Shown: positions 33,955 to 42,986, counted from the stretch's first letter. The stretch: 64,000 nucleotides of DNA from Lewinella sp050633125 (GCF_050633125.1 NZ_JBOEFX010000056.1:1-64000); one strand, 5' to 3'. A program made the numbers and translations. The notes: generated by a model from the sequence alone, not told the origin.

Positions 33955-36243
33955 TTATTGCTTTATGATGCGACGAGTGACTTTCTCACCAGTAGCTTGT
34001 AGTTCAAGGAAATACATTCCAGCTGGCAAAGAAGAAATATCGACACTGGCTTGCGTACCAGAAGCCTTCCAGGTACGAAGCGTTTGTCCAAGTTCATTTT
34101 TCAAACTCAGCGCTTCGAATTCTACTTCTCCCCTGATCGTAAGCTGATCAGCTACCGGATTAGGAAACAACTCCACCCCTTGGGCCCATGTTGGCTCACT
34201 AGTCGCGATGATAACTTCAATATCATCAAGGTAACGGGGCAACAACTGGTAACCTCCATCATAAGGCTCACTGTTATCAAATTGTCCTCCCAGGCCTGTT
34301 ACTCTTAAGGAAAGTCCTTGAAGACTATTGATATCTTCTTCCGTAATACCTGTATCAAAGTCTATACGAACTAGAAAGGTATTTACACCATCCGTAACAT
34401 TGATATTCAATCCACCGGCAGGAGTAATATCCACGATGCTCACTCCTTCAACTCTTACCAACTGTGATTCGGTATCCTCACCCAATGCTGTCACTGTCGT
34501 TGGTGACAATAAAGCATTATCCATGCTATTCATGATGATCGTATCCAAGTTCAATTGAGTGAGACCATTAAACTGGCCCACCACCCCTTGTACGGTCACT
34601 TCATCTCCTTCAGTAATGGTATAGCCATAGTCGTTATCAAAATTAAAAAGCCCAATACCATCTCCAGCAGCATCAATAATAGTGAACTGAGCACCACCGG
34701 GGCGCAGATTAACACCATATACAACCCCTGTCAGTTCAGCACGTACGCCTAAAGAATCCGCATTACCCATGTCGTCTACCCCTGTAACTTCACCTATAGT
34801 GTAGACTGTATACTCTTGTGGAGCAACAGGTGTACAATCGTTAGCAGCACCAGGACTACCAAGGATTTCAGTACCACTAATAAAAATACCTGTAGACTGT
34901 ACACCAGCAATCCAGCTAGCCGCTAAACTATTATCCGAAGACGGGTCACACAAAACCAGTGCAGCCCCAGTACCATCAGCAGCTTCTGGCCAATCACCAG
35001 TGTCATCATATTCTACCATATCAACTACGTTGCCTGAGGCATCCCGCAACTCCAGTACTTCACCTCCGTTACCAAGAGCACCACTTGTCCATTGGTAAGC
35101 CGTTAGGCCATAAGCGGCTTCGAAACTAATACTATCTACTGCTAGTAAAAGAAAATCCCCTGGTAGTAGGTCTACATCAGGAAGCGTAGCTTCAATACCT
35201 AGAGAGAAATAGTAACCTCCTACATTGACGGTAGCATCATCGTTATTGTACAATTCGAGGTATTCGTACTGAGAGTCGGTCCCAGGAGGGTTATACATGA
35301 TTTCGTTGATAACAATGTCTGAAATATTCGTATCGTTATCCGTAATCAGCACCGTTGATGTACTGGAAACTCCTTCAATTGTTAATCCTGCTGAAGGATT
35401 TGACAAATTGAGAATTAATGACTCCAATGCCTCTGGGTCCATATCATCAATGATGGTAATGGAAACGTCCATGGTATCAACTTCAGCTCCGCTTGAGAAC
35501 GTCAAGCTAGCAGGCATAAAGGTAATATCTGTTCCGATGGTTGCGGTAAAGACACCATCAGCAGCAATGTCAATGGAATAAGATCCAGCTTGAACATCAC
35601 GAATTTCTACACCAAGTGTTATAGTTCCGGCGTCTTCTCCTACTTCTACTTCATCCGTAAGGAAACGTACAATAGGCCCAGTGGGGCAAGCAGAAGCTGC
35701 TCCCGGATTACCAAACATCTCTACACCGGCAGAAAATACGCCTGTTCCAGTATTAGCAGCAGCCCAGTTGGCTCCATCGTTATTATCGCTATTAAAATCA
35801 CAAAGCACCAAACTGGCACCACCTTCATCGGCCGCAGTTGCCCAAGGGAAGCTGTCATCGTAGTCGACAGAGTCAACTATCGCGCCAGTAGCGTCAAAGA
35901 GTTTCAATAATTCGCCACCATTACTGAGGCTTCCGCCAGTCCACTGTAAAGCAGTTAAACCGAATCCAGCCTCGAAAGCGATACTGTCACCGGCAAGAAG
36001 GATATACTCCCCAGCTCCAAGGTTAGTAGCGCTGGTAAAAGTATAAGTAACTCCTGTAAGGCTGTACCCTGAAAGATCAACAGCATCAGCACTATTGTTA
36101 TAAATCTCCAGGTACTCATAAGTATCCTGTCCAGATTCAGGTGGATTATACATAATTTCAGAGATGACCAAGTCAGGGGTCTGTGCATTAAGCGCCATTA
36201 CACTTAAGCAACAAGCAAGCAAGAAAAAGGTAAATGTTCGCAT
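33955..36243 (-). CDS. Secreted protein with two lamin-tail domains, a Calx-beta domain, an OB-fold and a T9SS tail
   Basis: 762 aa. Signal peptide 1-20 (TFFLLACCLSVMALNA). Lamin-tail domain 1 (about 24-185: LVISEIMYNPPESGQDTYEY, YLEIYNNSADAVDL), a Calx-beta domain (about 195-300: VSITIIDDMDPEALESLIL), lamin-tail domain 2 (about 310-475: IVINEIMYNPPGTD, YEYLELYNN), an OB-like module (about 480-620: AELTGVVYGVN, DEVTVQGVVGQFNGL) of the kind found with extracellular nucleases, and a type A sorting domain (about 690-762: ELFPNPVADQLTI, LPAGMYFLEL). The two lamin-tail domains are close copies. No nuclease catalytic motif is present, so adhesion or surface binding is more likely than DNA cleavage. 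Confidence 0.86.
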   Translation of the reverse strand: MRTFTFFLLACCLSVMALNAQTPDLVISEIMYNPPESGQDTYEYLEIYNNSADAVDLSGYSLTGVTYTFTSATNLGAGEYILLAGDSIAFEAGFGLTALQWTGGSLSNGGELLKLFDATGAIVDSVDYDDSFPWATAADEGGASLVLCDFNSDNNDGANWAAANTGTGVFSAGVEMFGNPGAASACPTGPIVRFLTDEVEVGEDAGTITLGVEIRDVQAGSYSIDIAADGVFTATIGTDITFMPASLTFSSGAEVDTMDVSITIIDDMDPEALESLILNLSNPSAGLTIEGVSSTSTVLITDNDTNISDIVINEIMYNPPGTDSQYEYLELYNNDDATVNVGGYYFSLGIEATLPDVDLLPGDFLLLAVDSISFEAAYGLTAYQWTSGALGNGGEVLELRDASGNVVDMVEYDDTGDWPEAADGTGAALVLCDPSSDNSLAASWIAGVQSTGIFISGTEILGSPGAANDCTPVAPQEYTVYTIGEVTGVDDMGNADSLGVRAELTGVVYGVNLRPGGAQFTIIDAAGDGIGLFNFDNDYGYTITEGDEVTVQGVVGQFNGLTQLNLDTIIMNSMDNALLSPTTVTALGEDTESQLVRVEGVSIVDITPAGGLNINVTDGVNTFLVRIDFDTGITEEDINSLQGLSLRVTGLGGQFDNSEPYDGGYQLLPRYLDDIEVIIATSEPTWAQGVELFPNPVADQLTIRGEVEFEALSLKNELGQTLRTWKASGTQASVDISSLPAGMYFLELQATGEKVTRRIIKQ

Positions 36244-36456
36244 TAAAAATGGTTTTGGGTAAACAAAGATGAAAAACTTAACTTTGAAGCCTTGAAACTA
36301 CGAAAAAATAAGAGGACTAAAAAAGCAAAAAACAAACTAATTGGCACCTCCATATTTTCCTAATGCTCCTTGTTTGTTTCCCATTAATTCTTTGGCAGCT
36401 ATTAAAGTGTTACCAAACATAATTCTTACAACTTATTGGAAACAAAGCACTTGGAA

Positions 36457-36477
36457 AAAGTTAACACAAAGTTAACA
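36457..36477 (+). promoter_or_regulatory. Two direct copies of AAAGTTAACA at 11-bp spacing
   Basis: AAAGTTAACA occurs at 36457-36466 and again at 36468-36477, one helical turn apart, with palindromic GTTAAC cores. They end 31 nt upstream of the -7 box of the TonB receptor gene, a position suited to an activator or repressor site. A reverse partial copy, TTAACTTT, lies at 36276-36283. Confidence 0.45.
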
Positions 36478-36508
36478 TTAAAGGAAGATTGACTACTTTT
36501 ACTCAACG

Positions 36509-36516
36509 TAATTTTG
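36509..36516 (+). promoter_or_regulatory. Candidate -7 box of the TonB receptor promoter
   Basis: TAATTTTG followed by C fits TAnnTTTGC; TTG at 36489-36491 precedes it by 17 nt. It is 34 nt before the ATG at 36551. Confidence 0.5.
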
Positions 36517-36550
36517 CAGCGTACATACTTCATTAAATTTTACACTTACT

Positions 36551-39500
36551 ATGAAGAAGTTTTTTACGATTTGCGCGATGCTATTCATTGCATCATTTGC
36601 ATTCGGACAAGGTTCCACGACCTCATCCATGCAGGGTAAGGTCACTGACGGTTCGGAAGAACTGATTGGAGCCAACGTATTTGCCGTACACGGACCATCC
36701 GGTACCACCTACGGCGGATCTACTGACTTGAATGGTAACTTCCGTATCCCCGGTATGCGGGTAGGAGGCCCTTACAAGATCACGATTTCTTACACTGGTT
36801 TTGAAGACGCTAGTTATGATGGTATTTACCTGTCATTAGGACAGCCTTACCGTCTAGATGTAGCTATCCAGGAAACAGCTATTGAGTTGGGTACCATTAT
36901 GGTGACTGCTCAGGGTGGCCCTGCTGGTGGTAACATTGGCTCTTCTACCATTATTAAGTCTGACGACATCAGCCGTATGCCGACCTTGAGCCGGGATTTG
37001 GGTGATTTTACACGCTTAACGCCACAATCTAAAGCCTCTTTTGGTGGAGGTACTTCGATTGCGGGTGTGAACAACCGCTACAACGCTATCTACATTGATG
37101 GTGCTGTTAACAACGATGTATTCGGTCTGGCAGCGAATGGTACTAACGGTGGACAAACCGGTATCGCTCCTATCAGTATTGATGCGATCGAGCAGATTCA
37201 GGTAGTAGTATCTCCTTACGACGTAACCCTTGGTGGTTTCTCTGGTGGTGGTATTAGTGCTGTTACCAAATCAGGTACTAACAACCTGGAAGGTTCTGCT
37301 TACTACTTCACCCAGAACGAAAGTCTGGCTGGTAAAACCAACGGAACACTGATCGAACGTACAAGTGGCGAAGCTGAAAAATTAGACGATTTCGCTCAGA
37401 ATCTTTACGGTCTATCTCTTGGTGGCCCTATCGTTAAGGACAAAGTATTTTTCTTCTTCAACGGAGAAATCCAGCGTGATGAAACGCCTGTTCCATTCTT
37501 GTTCGACACCTACCGTGGTGATGCTTCTGAAGCTGACCTCAACAACCTATCTGACCGCTTAATCAGCGATTACGGTTACAACCCAGGTGGTTTTGGTAGC
37601 AAGATTGACAAGCTGGAAGGCTTGCGTTTGTTCGGTAAATTGGATTTCAACCTGAACGAAACCAACAAACTGACGGTACGCCATCAGTACACTAAAGCTG
37701 AGCAATTTAGCGTAAATGGCTCTAGTGCAAACACCATTAACTACGAAAACAATGGTGTTTACTTCCCAAGTACAACGAACTCTTTCGCAGCGGAATTGAA
37801 CTCTATGTTTGGTACCAAATCGTCTAACAACTTAGTACTGGGTATTACTACTGTACGTGATGACCGTGACCCTATCGGTAACGACTTCCCTTACTTGATT
37901 CTTTTTGATGGTGACGGGCAAATCCGTTTGGGTTCAGAGCAGTTCTCTACTGCCAACTTGTTGGAGCAGGATATCGTTACGATAACCAACAACTTCAAGT
38001 TGTACAAGAATGAGCACACCATCACTATCGGTACGCACAACGAATTCAGCAGCTTTAACAACGTATTTATTCGCCAGAACTTCGGTGTTTACGAATTCCC
38101 ATCTATCGATGCCTTCTTAAATGGCGATAATGCTGACGAATTCTACCGTTCTTACTCTTTGGTAGATGATGTTACTGGTGACGAATCTGCAGCTGCTGCT
38201 ACGTTCAATACTCTACAGGTGGGTATTTACGTACAGGACGAGTGGACACCAAGCGACAAATTGACTGTTACTGCGGGTGTTCGTTTGGATGTACCTTTCA
38301 TTTTGGATGATCCTAACATTCACAGCAGTTTCAATACAACCACCCTTCCTGCTATTTCTGCTGCTTATGACGTAGAAGGTACTCGTGGTGGTGAAACCCC
38401 TGAAGGTCAGTTGATGGTTTCTCCTCGTATTGGTTTACAGTACGCTGCATCTGAGAAGACCAACATTCGTGGTGGTCTTGGTATCTTCACTAGCCGTATT
38501 CCTTTTGTATGGCCAGGTGGTGCTTTCAATAACAACGGTTTGACTGTTGGTGGTGCTTTCATTCTGGATCAGCCTTTCGAAGCAGACCCTCAAAAGCAAC
38601 CAACTAACCCTGACTTTACTGTTCCTTCTGGTCAGATTGACTTGTTTACTAAGGACTTCAAATACCCACAGGTATTCCGTGCTAGTTTAGCGATTGATCA
38701 AGAGCTTCCTGGTGGTATCACTGCTACCTTGGAAGGTATCTACACCAAGACGTTGAACGATATCATTTACCAGAACGTAAACTCTGACCCTACCGTTGAT
38801 TTCAACTGGACGGGTACTCCTGATAATCGTCCTGTATACACACGTACGAGCCTCGATCCTACGTATGATGCTATCTACCTTGGTTCTAACACCAACGAAG
38901 GTAACACCTACAACATATCAGCTACTTTGGCTAAGGACTTTGACTTCGGTCTGAGCACTTATGTTGCTTACACTTACGGTGATGCAACTTCATTGATGGA
39001 AGGTACTTCTTCACAGAACTCTTCTCAGTGGCGTGGTATTTTCAACGTAGATGGTCGTAACGCACCAATGGTTGGTCGTTCTGACTTCTCTATTGGTTCA
39101 CGTATTATCGCAGCTATAGGTTATGACAATTCTTGGGGTACCAATGGCTTGTTTAACACAGGTATTTCTATCTTCTACAACGGACAGTCTGGTGATCCTT
39201 ACTCTTACGTTTACGCTCAAAGTTCTGCTCGTAACATCAACAACGAGACGGGTAGTACTAGCCGTAACCGTTCTTTGATCTGGATTCCTGCAGATGCTTC
39301 TCAAATCAATTTAATTGACAACGGTGGCACGACTGCTGCTCAACAGTGGGAGGCATTGAATACCTTCATCGAGCAAGATGATTACCTAAGTGAAAACCGT
39401 GGTAGTTACGCTGAGAAGAATGGTGCTCGTACGCCTTTCTTCAGCCAGTTCGACCTGCGTATTGCACAGTCTTTCGGTGTTAAGACAGGTACTAAAACCA

Positions 39501-39739
39501 ACAAGCTGGAGATTTCTTTGGATATCTTCAACTTCGCGAACTTGTTGAACTCTGATTGGGGTGTTATTTACAGCAATCCATTCGATTACCAATTGATCGA
39601 TTTCAGAGGCTACGCAGCTGATGGTACTACTCCTCAGTTCACCTTTGACGACGAGCGTTTAGGTGATGACCGCTTCAATATCTTTGACCGTGGTTCTCGC
39701 TGGCGTGGACGTGTTGGTATCCGTTACACCTTTAACTAG
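36551..39739 (+). CDS. TonB-dependent receptor, Oar-like, with carboxypeptidase-regulatory N-terminal domain
   Basis: 1062 aa. Signal peptide 1-20. Residues about 25-115 form a carboxypeptidase-regulatory/DUF4480-like beta-sandwich (GKVTDGSEELIGANVFAV, GNFRIPGMRVGGPYKI). The plug (about 120-245) has TSIAGVNNRYNAIYIDGAVN and VVVSPYDVTLGGFSGGGI. The rest is a large outer membrane barrel ending GRVGIRYTFN, with a C-terminal aromatic residue region usual for Oar family members. It belongs with the Oar-type receptors rather than SusC, as there is no SusD gene downstream. Codon use is strongly biased to GGT, CGT, GTA, AAC and TAC in a way unlike most of its neighbours, suggesting very high expression. 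A terminator follows. Confidence 0.93.
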   Translation: MKKFFTICAMLFIASFAFGQGSTTSSMQGKVTDGSEELIGANVFAVHGPSGTTYGGSTDLNGNFRIPGMRVGGPYKITISYTGFEDASYDGIYLSLGQPYRLDVAIQETAIELGTIMVTAQGGPAGGNIGSSTIIKSDDISRMPTLSRDLGDFTRLTPQSKASFGGGTSIAGVNNRYNAIYIDGAVNNDVFGLAANGTNGGQTGIAPISIDAIEQIQVVVSPYDVTLGGFSGGGISAVTKSGTNNLEGSAYYFTQNESLAGKTNGTLIERTSGEAEKLDDFAQNLYGLSLGGPIVKDKVFFFFNGEIQRDETPVPFLFDTYRGDASEADLNNLSDRLISDYGYNPGGFGSKIDKLEGLRLFGKLDFNLNETNKLTVRHQYTKAEQFSVNGSSANTINYENNGVYFPSTTNSFAAELNSMFGTKSSNNLVLGITTVRDDRDPIGNDFPYLILFDGDGQIRLGSEQFSTANLLEQDIVTITNNFKLYKNEHTITIGTHNEFSSFNNVFIRQNFGVYEFPSIDAFLNGDNADEFYRSYSLVDDVTGDESAAAATFNTLQVGIYVQDEWTPSDKLTVTAGVRLDVPFILDDPNIHSSFNTTTLPAISAAYDVEGTRGGETPEGQLMVSPRIGLQYAASEKTNIRGGLGIFTSRIPFVWPGGAFNNNGLTVGGAFILDQPFEADPQKQPTNPDFTVPSGQIDLFTKDFKYPQVFRASLAIDQELPGGITATLEGIYTKTLNDIIYQNVNSDPTVDFNWTGTPDNRPVYTRTSLDPTYDAIYLGSNTNEGNTYNISATLAKDFDFGLSTYVAYTYGDATSLMEGTSSQNSSQWRGIFNVDGRNAPMVGRSDFSIGSRIIAAIGYDNSWGTNGLFNTGISIFYNGQSGDPYSYVYAQSSARNINNETGSTSRNRSLIWIPADASQINLIDNGGTTAAQQWEALNTFIEQDDYLSENRGSYAEKNGARTPFFSQFDLRIAQSFGVKTGTKTNKLEISLDIFNFANLLNSDWGVIYSNPFDYQLIDFRGYAADGTTPQFTFDDERLGDDRFNIFDRGSRWRGRVGIRYTFN

Positions 39740-39795
39740 TACTTCGTACAGAGTATAAGGTAAAAGGATTTTCACAATACATCCTTTGATACAAG

Positions 39796-39832
39796 AGACG
39801 GCCTGCTGATAATTTCAGTGGGCCGTCTTTAT
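39796..39832. terminator. Intrinsic terminator after the TonB receptor gene
   Basis: AGACGGCC (39796-39803) pairs with GGCCGTCT (39821-39828), with an inner CTGA/TCAG pair; TTTATTTTC follows on the plus strand. A leftward gene ends just beyond it at 39840, so it may serve both. Confidence 0.85.
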
Positions 39833-39839
39833 TTTCATC

Positions 39840-40682
39840 TTAGAAAAAGCCCAATCGCCAAGGTTTATACTGATAAGGAATCAGCGTAAAATGCTCTTTC
39901 TCTTGTTGTTCTTCCCGAAAGAAAAGCACCCCAAATTCAAAGAGGTCTACACTCAGCGTAACAGAAGGATGTTTTTTTAACAACTCCCAAGCGGCCTCCA
40001 TCCCCTCAGACCAATGGATATCTCCAATAGCTACGATGCTTCCTGAATGAAGGAAAGGCAAAATTTCTTCAAAATAAGCCAGCGTAGCTTCCTTGCGGTG
40101 ATCACCATCCAGCCAAACTGCATCCACCTGTTTCATTCGAGGCAACAGGTTAGGTAAAACCTCCATAAAGCTGCCTGTAATAATTTCTGGCTGGTATTGT
40201 GCCCCCAAGCGTCGGAAAGACTCCTTGGCCAACCGTGCCACTGAAGCTTGGCCCTCTATAGAATAAAACTTGGCGGCCACCGCTCCTCGCTGTAGGTACA
40301 TCGCCGAAACGCCCAGGTTGGTTCCCAGTTCAAGAATCATTTTTGGTTTTGAAAACTGCATCATTCTAAATAAGCGGCGCCCCGTTTGTTGATCAACGCT
40401 GCTCCAACGTGCCATCTCTTTAACCGCCCTTTCTGCCCCTTGTCCAGCACGGCTACCAGCCCCTAAATCAGAAGAGTAGTCTACTATCTGAGGAGTGCGC
40501 AACCAATAATTGCGAATTATTTCGATTTCATCAAAAGCATAGTACTCCCGATCATCCTCCATAACCGCTTTCAGCCATGCAGCTAAAAAGGGTGAATGAA
40601 CATCATAGCGCGTTTGCGCCCGCCAATAATATCGGCCGGCAGCACATATCCAATGCCAATGAGTAGAAAAAGGGACAGACAT
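39840..40682 (-). CDS. SAM-dependent O-methyltransferase-like protein
   Basis: 280 aa. The Rossmann-type core is at about 115-250: ILELGTNLGVSAMYLQRG (motif I), FYSIEGQASVARLA (post I acidic strand), VDAVWLDGDHRKEATL (motif for metal/substrate, as in DLDGDH of catechol-type methyltransferases) and SIVAIGDIHWSEGM. The first 90 residues are helical and Trp/Tyr-rich (THWHWICAAGRYYWRAQTRYD). The closest type is class I methyltransferase of the family often annotated class I SAM-dependent methyltransferase in Bacteroidota. Target unknown. Repeat copy E begins 26 nt upstream of its start. Confidence 0.82.
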   Translation of the reverse strand: MSVPFSTHWHWICAAGRYYWRAQTRYDVHSPFLAAWLKAVMEDDREYYAFDEIEIIRNYWLRTPQIVDYSSDLGAGSRAGQGAERAVKEMARWSSVDQQTGRRLFRMMQFSKPKMILELGTNLGVSAMYLQRGAVAAKFYSIEGQASVARLAKESFRRLGAQYQPEIITGSFMEVLPNLLPRMKQVDAVWLDGDHRKEATLAYFEEILPFLHSGSIVAIGDIHWSEGMEAAWELLKKHPSVTLSVDLFEFGVLFFREEQQEKEHFTLIPYQYKPWRLGFF

Positions 40683-40707
40683 CTAATTCGGGGTGTAAAA
40701 GTTATAA

Positions 40708-40870
40708 GGAACAGCACGAAAATAAAAAGCGATTCGCTTTGCGGCTACTTCGTGGTTTGTTTTTCATAATAGTTGAATAAACGATTCACCTTAAGTGTTT
40801 TAACTATTTGAAAAACTTGAGAAACCTCGAAGAAGCAGCGAAGCTAAATCGCACTTTATTTTCTGCGCAA
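40708..40870 (+). repeat. Palindromic mobile repeat, copy E (long paired arms)
   Basis: It runs from GGAACAGCACGAAAAT to TTTTCTGCGCAA. The variable arms at 40729-40758 and 40822-40852 are about 30 nt each and pair at roughly 27 of 30 positions (GCGATT, CTTCG, GGTTT blocks). The apex is AATAGTTGAATAAACG...TTTTAACTATT. The flanking direct repeat is TATAA (40703-40707 and 40871-40875). It lies in a divergent promoter region. Confidence 0.88.
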
Positions 40871-40964
40871 TATAATAGCTGTAAAGGTGTAAAAGTTGCT
40901 GTTGGAAATGAAATTTTGTGGACTCCTAAAATTACCCTAAATTCCGCAAAAATATACCTATTGC

Positions 40965-42083
40965 ATGGCGTCATTGCTTCATTTGCGTAATCGCTACGAC
41001 GGAAAACAACAATGGATTTGGGCCTTAGCCGGTTTTATCATTGTTATACTAATTTGGTGGGGAATGGCCGAAACACTCGCGATAGAGCGGCCTTTGGTAG
41101 AGTACAGCACCGAAATACCTACCATAGAAGAACAAAACGCCGACGACTTTGCCATTAATATTGATAGCCTTTTTACCGTTGACTCTATTAACTTGGCCAA
41201 CGCAACAGAATTTGAAAAGGTTTACCCCCTCCTACCACCACCTCATCATGTTGTAGCAGCCTTTCCGGTGCTCAAGGAAAAAGATGAGCTGCTTCTAAAC
41301 ACCTGGATTTCGATCTGGCGTAATCTTCGCGGTTACTTTTGGGCCATTTTCATCGCATTGGCTATAGGATTCCCGCTGGGTTTGGTACCCGCTGTTCGGG
41401 CTTTATTTAGCAAACAAGTGGACGCCTTACGTTATTTGCCCATCACTGCAATAACCGGCCTCTTCATTCTTTGGTTTGGAGTGGGCGACAATATGAAGGT
41501 AGCCTTCCTTGCTTTTGGTATTTTGGTTTACCTGCTTCCTGTGGTTATTCAGCGAATAAATGAAGTGGAAGAAGTTTATTTGAAAACCGTTTTCACCCTT
41601 AGCGCTACCAACTGGCAAATGATTCGTTCGGTTTATCTTCCTTCCGTTCTCAGTAAGTTAATGGATGATATCCGCGTTTTAACGGCCATCAGTTGGACCT
41701 ATATCATCATTGCTGAATTACTAAACCGGGACGGTGGTGTCGGAGCTATGATTTGGGTAAATGGTAAATATGGTAAAGTAGACAAGGTTTTTGCTTGGTT
41801 AATCATCATTATCCTTGTTGGTTTCCTCCAGGATCGTTTGTTTATCTATCTGGATAAGCGGCTATTTCCTCATAAATATTACAAAACCGTTTTTGGTGGA
41901 CTAAAGGAAGTAAAGATTGGCTTTCTCGTCATTCTGGGCAGTGTTATGCTGTTCCTGTTGCTCAGTGCGTTCGTTCCATCGCTTGCTGGCATTTTATCTA
42001 ACCTGATGTACATCACCGTGATTACAGGACTCATTATGATTCTTTACGGAGAGTTCCGTTTTCAACGTTCATACACGAAATAA
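40965..42083 (+). CDS. ABC transporter permease, SsuC/TauC-like with extra domains
   Basis: 372 aa. First helix about 20-40, then a 75-residue extracytoplasmic insertion (about 42-118, acidic with SLFTVDSINLANATEF) not seen in SsuC or TauC, then the usual permease core (about 120-290) with the EAA-like cytoplasmic loop EEVYLKTVFTLSATNWQMIRS, where the ATPase docks. Two additional helices at the C-terminus (about 315-360) are also beyond the normal 250-aa length. It forms a transporter with the ATPase encoded 3 nt downstream. No substrate-binding protein gene is adjacent, so the inserted domain may take part in substrate capture (inference). Nitrate, sulfonate or thiamine-precursor import are typical for relatives. 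Confidence 0.85.
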   Translation: MASLLHLRNRYDGKQQWIWALAGFIIVILIWWGMAETLAIERPLVEYSTEIPTIEEQNADDFAINIDSLFTVDSINLANATEFEKVYPLLPPPHHVVAAFPVLKEKDELLLNTWISIWRNLRGYFWAIFIALAIGFPLGLVPAVRALFSKQVDALRYLPITAITGLFILWFGVGDNMKVAFLAFGILVYLLPVVIQRINEVEEVYLKTVFTLSATNWQMIRSVYLPSVLSKLMDDIRVLTAISWTYIIIAELLNRDGGVGAMIWVNGKYGKVDKVFAWLIIIILVGFLQDRLFIYLDKRLFPHKYYKTVFGGLKEVKIGFLVILGSVMLFLLLSAFVPSLAGILSNLMYITVITGLIMILYGEFRFQRSYTK

Positions 42084-42086
42084 GCT

Positions 42087-42890
42087 ATGTCCTTATTTAC
42101 TGATAGTAACCAAAAGAATATTATTGAACTGCGGCAAGTTTCGCATTCTTACGATGGCGGCGAAAATTTCGTCCTGCAAAACCTTGATTTCTTAGTTGAA
42201 GACAAGCCTGCGCAGGGGCAATTCGTTGTCATCTTGGGGCCTAGCGGCTGTGGTAAATCCACCGTACTCCGTTACATTGCCGGATTGCAGCAGCCAACCT
42301 CTGGTCAAGTTCTCTTGCACGACAAGCCTATTGATGCGGACAACCGCGTAGGGATGGTCTTTCAACAGTATTCAAGCTTACCCTGGCTAACGGTTCTCGA
42401 CAATGTATCGCTGGCACTAGCCTACCAAGGAGTCAGTGAAAAGGAACGACGACAACGAGCTATGGAGATGATTTCCAAAGTAGGTCTCGCCGGCCACGAA
42501 AACAAATTCGCTCAATACCCTACCCTATCTGGTGGCCAGTTACAACGTGTTGCAATAGCTCGAAGCCTAATGGCCAATCAGGAAATCCTATTGATGGACG
42601 AACCCTTTGGAGCACTTGATATCAATACACGACTGCAAATGCAAGATTTGCTGGCAGACCTGTGGAGAGAGATTCATCCAACGGTTATTTTCGTCACCCA
42701 TGATATATCTGAAGCCGTTTATCTTGCGGATGATATTTATATTATGAAAAAAGCCCCTTCTCGATTTATAGATCACATACAGGTGGACTTGCCGCTTCAT
42801 AGGGACCGAGAAATGAAACGCGACCCAAAATTCACAGACCTTGTTCGTGAAGTAGAAGACCGCATGATTGCTATTGACCAACAAGTTTAA
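42087..42890 (+). CDS. ABC transporter ATP-binding protein, SsuB/TauB-like
   Basis: 267 aa. Walker A GPSGCGKST (51-59), Q-loop VFQQYSSLPWLTV, signature LSGGQLQRVAIARSL, Walker B ILLMDEPFGALD and H-loop VFVTHDISEAVYLADDIYIM are complete. The PWLTV segment after the Q-loop is typical for nitrate/sulfonate/taurine importers. The start is 3 nt after the permease stop, so the two are translationally coupled. The unusual early insertion VEDKPAQGQFVV before Walker A replaces the normal short loop. Confidence 0.92.
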   Translation: MSLFTDSNQKNIIELRQVSHSYDGGENFVLQNLDFLVEDKPAQGQFVVILGPSGCGKSTVLRYIAGLQQPTSGQVLLHDKPIDADNRVGMVFQQYSSLPWLTVLDNVSLALAYQGVSEKERRQRAMEMISKVGLAGHENKFAQYPTLSGGQLQRVAIARSLMANQEILLMDEPFGALDINTRLQMQDLLADLWREIHPTVIFVTHDISEAVYLADDIYIMKKAPSRFIDHIQVDLPLHRDREMKRDPKFTDLVREVEDRMIAIDQQV

Positions 42891-42986
42891 AGTCATTCAT
42901 TCGTCATTAATGCCCATTCACTTCCTTTTGCGATCCACTTGTGACTTATTGCCAACATAAAAGTCAGAATTATACGTTCATTTTCT

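Noticed and set aside
778..40875. CRISPR array
   Set aside because: The five repeats are scattered over 40 kb with genes between, and are long palindromes; no regularly spaced short repeats or cas genes occur.
40808..40990. 60-codon ORF crossing repeat copy E
   Set aside because: Formed by the hairpin arm and apex; does not recur in the other copies and has no start context.
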